Positions 5,990 through 7,798 of a stretch of DNA of 7,798 bases are shown in pieces. The notes beneath the pieces are model-generated. The model made no database searches and was not told the origin of the DNA. It saw only the letters and a program-made list of their open reading frames with translations. Each line of letters starts with the position of its first letter. The stretch's first letter is position 1. Source of the stretch: Chloroflexota bacterium (lineage in GTDB: Bacteria; Chloroflexota; Limnocylindria; QHBO01); contig JAGXHP010000140.1 in NCBI GenBank assembly GCA_024636135.1, positions 1 through 7,798 on the forward strand, written 5' to 3'. Position numbers and translations under genes: made by a program.

Positions 5990-6367
5990 TTGATCCGATC
6001 ACGCAGCCGTCTCACCCGCCGCAGCACGGCGGACCTCCGTGCCATCGACCGTGCCACCAAGCGCATCGAGGAGCTGAGCACCATTCTCGACCGCCAGCTG
6101 CACGGCGATGCCCGTCCCGAGGAGCAGCTCAAGCACCTGCGACAGGCGACGGGTCAGATCACGCGGTCGGCGAACGATGGCATCCAGGCCTACCGGCGCG
6201 TGTCATCGGCCATCCGCGCGGAGGCCGAGCAGAAGGACGCCGACGAGACCGAGATTGCGTCCGCGACACGTGCGCTGGCGGAGGCGCGCGGCCGGATGCT
6301 GGAAGCGCTCGAGATCGCCAGCAAGCGGTATCCGTGGGCCGAGCCGTGGGGCGTGCCCGACGCGTGA
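5990..6367 (+). CDS. Small helical protein of unknown function
   Basis: An open frame of 125 codons that I do not recognise. The product is rich in Arg, Ala, Glu and Gln and should be almost all helix. Residues ~15-36 (LRAIDRATKRIEELSTILDRQL), ~45-80 and ~84-112 look like three amphipathic helices that could form a coiled coil or three-helix bundle. A tryptophan/proline-rich tail (YPWAEPWGVPDA) follows. It has no signal peptide, membrane segment or cysteine. The only start I can offer is TTG at 5990, because an in-frame TGA lies at 5972 and no ATG or GTG is found nearby. There is no Shine-Dalgarno, though TACCCT at 5978-5983 could be a leaderless -10. The third-codon G/C bias and lack of stops support a real gene. 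Confidence 0.6.
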   Translation: MIRSRSRLTRRSTADLRAIDRATKRIEELSTILDRQLHGDARPEEQLKHLRQATGQITRSANDGIQAYRRVSSAIRAEAEQKDADETEIASATRALAEARGRMLEALEIASKRYPWAEPWGVPDA

Positions 6368-6385
6368 GTCGCCGACGAACATGAA

Positions 6386-6417
6386 GACGACCCGGCGGCC
6401 GAGGCCACCGGGTCGTC
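6386..6417. terminator. Bidirectional terminator-like hairpin between convergent genes
   Basis: GACGACCCGG (6386-6395) pairs perfectly with CCGGGTCGTC (6408-6417). After one mismatch, three further pairs can form inside the loop. It lies 18 nt after the stop of the small helical protein and 20 nt from the stop of the zinc-ribbon gene on the other strand, so it can serve both. No T-run is present, as with the hairpin at 1792-1821. Confidence 0.7.
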
Positions 6418-6437
6418 CACGTTGAAGCGATGCGTGC

Positions 6438-6782
6438 CTAGCGGCGGAAGCAGTCGCTGCAGTACACGGGCTTGGTGCCGGTCGGGCGGAACGGAACGCG
6501 GGCTTCCTTGCCACAGCTGTCGCAGGTGGCGCTGAACATTTCGCGCGGGCGGTCGCTGTAGCCACCGCCACCGCCACCGTATCCGCCACCACCGCCACCG
6601 CCACCGCCACTGTAGCTGCCGGTGCTCTCGCCACGCGCAGCCTTCTTGGCGGCGCGGCAAGCGGGACAGCGGCGCGGCTCGCTGAACTGACGGTCAGCGT
6701 AGAACTGCTGGTCGCTCGCGGTGAACGAGAACTCCATGCCGCAGTCGACGCACGTCAGCGTCTTGTCTTCGTAGGTCAACAA
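6438..6782 (-). CDS. Double zinc-ribbon protein with a glycine-rich linker (CxxC-x17-CxxC type)
   Basis: A 114-residue protein with two zinc ribbons. The first (residues 4-48) has C11-x2-C14 and C39-x2-C42, within TYEDKTLTCVDCG and EPRRCPACR. The second has C87-x2-C90 and C108-x2-C111 with exactly 17 residues between, within SATCDSCGK and KPVYCSDCFRR. They are joined by a flexible linker of almost pure glycine with tyrosines (residues ~58-75). All eight cysteines are present. Zinc binding follows from the motifs; nucleic-acid binding is plausible but not shown. The start is TTG at 6782, with AAGGAG 10 nt upstream (6793-6798) and homology beginning at TYEDKTLTC. A second TTG follows immediately (6779). 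The gene is convergent with the helical protein and divergent from the GNAT gene. Confidence 0.88.
   Translation of the reverse strand: MLTYEDKTLTCVDCGMEFSFTASDQQFYADRQFSEPRRCPACRAAKKAARGESTGSYSGGGGGGGGGYGGGGGGYSDRPREMFSATCDSCGKEARVPFRPTGTKPVYCSDCFRR
6561..6610. repeat. GCCACC-type low-complexity tract encoding the glycine linker
   Basis: A run of near-perfect GCCACC units on the plus strand, interrupted by a TAT codon complement, encodes GGC/GGT glycines of the zinc-ribbon protein on the minus strand. In-frame 3- or 6-bp units mean that copy-number change would only lengthen or shorten the linker. Confidence 0.8.
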
Positions 6783-6998
6783 AAGAGAAACACTCCTTCT
6801 GCGCGGCCTCAGCGAGCCATCTCGCCGTTAAGACCGTGAGAGGAGCGTTCGTGCTGCCGCGATTGTGATTTGCCCTTGTGTGGGCGTTTGCTCAGACGAG
6901 CGTAGCACGGAATCCGTGGATCGTCACCATCCATTCGTGCTGGGCGATGGTCATTCGGTCTGGCGGGGGCAGCCCGATGGTCGTGCGATCATCGTCCA
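6783..6998. other. Divergent intergenic region between the zinc-ribbon and GNAT genes
   Basis: These 216 nt contain the ribosome-binding site for the zinc-ribbon gene (6793-6798, minus strand) and presumably two divergent promoters. I see no convincing -35/-10 pair in either direction, no tRNA-like structure and no plausible coding frame. The octamer CGATGGTC occurs twice, at 6945-6952 and 6975-6982, 30 bp apart, which may be chance. Confidence 0.4.
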
Positions 6999-7580
6999 GT
7001 GAATCCCGCGCAGGGCGTCCAATACAGACCAGAGCGACCCGATGAGACCGGTGACATCGCCCGCGTGGTCGCCGACGCCTTCGGCGACGAGTCCGTGGCC
7101 GAGCTCGTCCATCGTCTTCGCTCATCGCCGGAATGGATCGACGGATGCTCCTTCGTGGCCATGGCCGGCGGGGGCTTGGTCGGACACATCGCCTTCAGCC
7201 GTGGCCTGCTTGATGCGCCACGACGACTCGTCGACGTCCTCGTCCTGAGCCCGGTGAGCGTGGCAACCGCTCACCAGGGTCGCGGGATCGGATCGGCACT
7301 CATCCGCTACGGTCTGTCGGCGCTGGAGACACGCCCGGAACCCCTGGTGTTCCTCGAGGGATCACCGACCTACTATCCCCGGTTCGGGTTTGAACCCGCG
7401 AGCGGCCTCGGCTTCCGGCGCCCATCGCTCCGTATACCGGATCGCGCCTTCCAGGTCATCCGCCTGGCCGCCTACGAACCGTGGATGACGGGGACGCTCG
7501 TGTACTCGCGGGTCTTCTGGGACATGGACGCGGTGGGGCTCCGGGATGAGCGGGACGAGGCTCAGCCAAGCCGGCCGTAG
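6999..7580 (+). CDS. GNAT family N-acetyltransferase (YhbS-like)
   Basis: A 193-residue acetyl-CoA-dependent acyltransferase of the GNAT fold. VLVLSPVSVATAHQGRGIGSALI (~80-102) combines strand 4 and the acetyl-CoA pyrophosphate loop, Q-G-R-G-I-G. PLVFLEGSPTYYPRFGFEPAS (~115-135) is the hallmark of the YhbS-type subgroup, in which a conserved PxYYxRFGF block follows the cofactor loop. The N-terminal part (RPERPDETGDIARVVADAF) is the usual first strand and helix. The acceptor substrate cannot be predicted. The GTG at 6999 is taken as the start because homology begins within ten residues; no good Shine-Dalgarno is visible, so the start is moderately uncertain. Its 3' end overlaps the convergent malate synthase-like gene by 19 bp. 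Confidence 0.9.
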   Translation: MNPAQGVQYRPERPDETGDIARVVADAFGDESVAELVHRLRSSPEWIDGCSFVAMAGGGLVGHIAFSRGLLDAPRRLVDVLVLSPVSVATAHQGRGIGSALIRYGLSALETRPEPLVFLEGSPTYYPRFGFEPASGLGFRRPSLRIPDRAFQVIRLAAYEPWMTGTLVYSRVFWDMDAVGLRDERDEAQPSRP

Positions 7581-7767
7581 GCCACGAGGGTGAGGAACGT
7601 CGCGTACTCGCCGGACAGGACGAGCTCATCGAGCAGCTCGGCGGCCGCGTCCCAGGGCGCCTCAGGGGTGGCCGTGCGGAGCGTGGTCAGCTCCTCGTCG
7701 CGCCAGGAACGGTATCGCTCGGCCGTCATCGGCTGGCCGTCGTCGATCGGCGTCTCCTGTGTGCGCC
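7562..7767 (-). CDS. aceB: Probable malate synthase, C-terminal fragment (5' part beyond the contig end)
   Basis: A minus-strand frame ending with TGA at 7562-7564 stays open for 67 codons until the adapter sequence begins. Read N to C, it contains DDGQPMTAERYRSWRDEEL and ends AAELLDELVLSGEYATFLTLVAYGRLG. The closing pattern (L-x-x-L-V-x-x-x-E-x-x-x-F-L-T-L-x-A-Y-x-x-L) is what I recall for the C-terminus of malate synthase A. Malate synthase condenses glyoxylate with acetyl-CoA, which would use the glyoxylate formed from allantoin. The catalytic region lies outside the window, so the assignment rests on the tail and context. Its stop lies within the GNAT gene, giving a 19-bp convergent overlap. 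A product distinct from malate synthase remains possible. Confidence 0.7.
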
Positions 7768-7798
7768 CTGTCTCTTATACACATCTGACGCTGCCGAC
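7768..7798 (+). other. Illumina Nextera (Tn5) adapter read-through, not genomic sequence
   Basis: CTGTCTCTTATACACATCT at 7768-7786 is exactly the reverse complement of the 19-bp Tn5 mosaic end used in Nextera libraries. The following 12 bases, GACGCTGCCGAC, continue exactly into the reverse complement of the Nextera read-1 transposase adapter. A natural insertion would continue into a transposon, not into this adapter tail. The genome in this window therefore ends at or before 7767. Confidence 0.98.

Noticed and set aside
6561..6610. Short-repeat array as a CRISPR
   Set aside because: It has no spacers; the tract is glycine-codon repetition inside a protein-coding gene.
6945..6982. Direct repeat CGATGGTC (two copies, 30 bp apart) as an operator upstream of the GNAT gene
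   Set aside because: Eight bases in two copies is weak in this composition; there is no third copy and no symmetric structure.
7768..7786. Natural Tn5 or IS50 end
   Set aside because: The 19-bp hyperactive mosaic end is followed by the synthetic Nextera read-1 tail up to the last base, which marks a library adapter.

Overview
High-GC bacterial DNA at the end of an assembled contig. Genes are tightly packed, several start codons overlap the preceding stop (GTGA, ATGA), and GTG and TTG starts are common. The mix of a glycine-linked double zinc-ribbon protein, a secreted CHRD protein, a DUF3830 protein and a uricolytic operon suggests a soil or aquatic Chloroflexota-like or actinobacteria-like lineage. 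That placement is inferred from gene content and was not tested.

Layout. Positions 1-1219 (+) hold a tightly coupled DNA-repair string: the 3' end of ruvC, a complete ruvA, and a CoA-binding (YccU-type) protein. Positions 1319-1774 (+) encode a secreted CHRD-domain protein. A strong 13-bp hairpin (1792-1821) separates it from the convergent uricolytic operon. That operon runs on the minus strand from 4064 down to 1833 in the order 5-hydroxyisourate hydrolase, OHCU decarboxylase, urate oxidase. Divergently (+), 4142-5921 encodes a DUF3830 protein followed 7 nt later by a hydantoinase/dihydropyrimidinase-type cyclic amidohydrolase that may act as the allantoinase. Next come a small helical protein of unknown function (5990-6367, +), a second bidirectional hairpin, a double zinc-ribbon protein (6438-6782, -), a GNAT acetyltransferase (6999-7580, +), and the C-terminal 67 residues of a protein that looks like malate synthase (7562-7767, -). 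The last 31 bases (7768-7798) are Illumina Nextera adapter, not genome.

How the genes work together. Urate oxidase makes 5-hydroxyisourate, the hydrolase makes OHCU, and the decarboxylase makes S-allantoin. The divergent amidohydrolase could then open the allantoin ring. Allantoin breakdown eventually yields glyoxylate, which malate synthase condenses with acetyl-CoA. Allantoate amidohydrolase, ureidoglycolate enzymes, xanthine dehydrogenase and a regulator are not in the window.

The least explained parts are a ~150-residue C-terminal extension on the OHCU decarboxylase that looks internally duplicated, and the DUF3830 protein sitting inside a purine-degradation locus.
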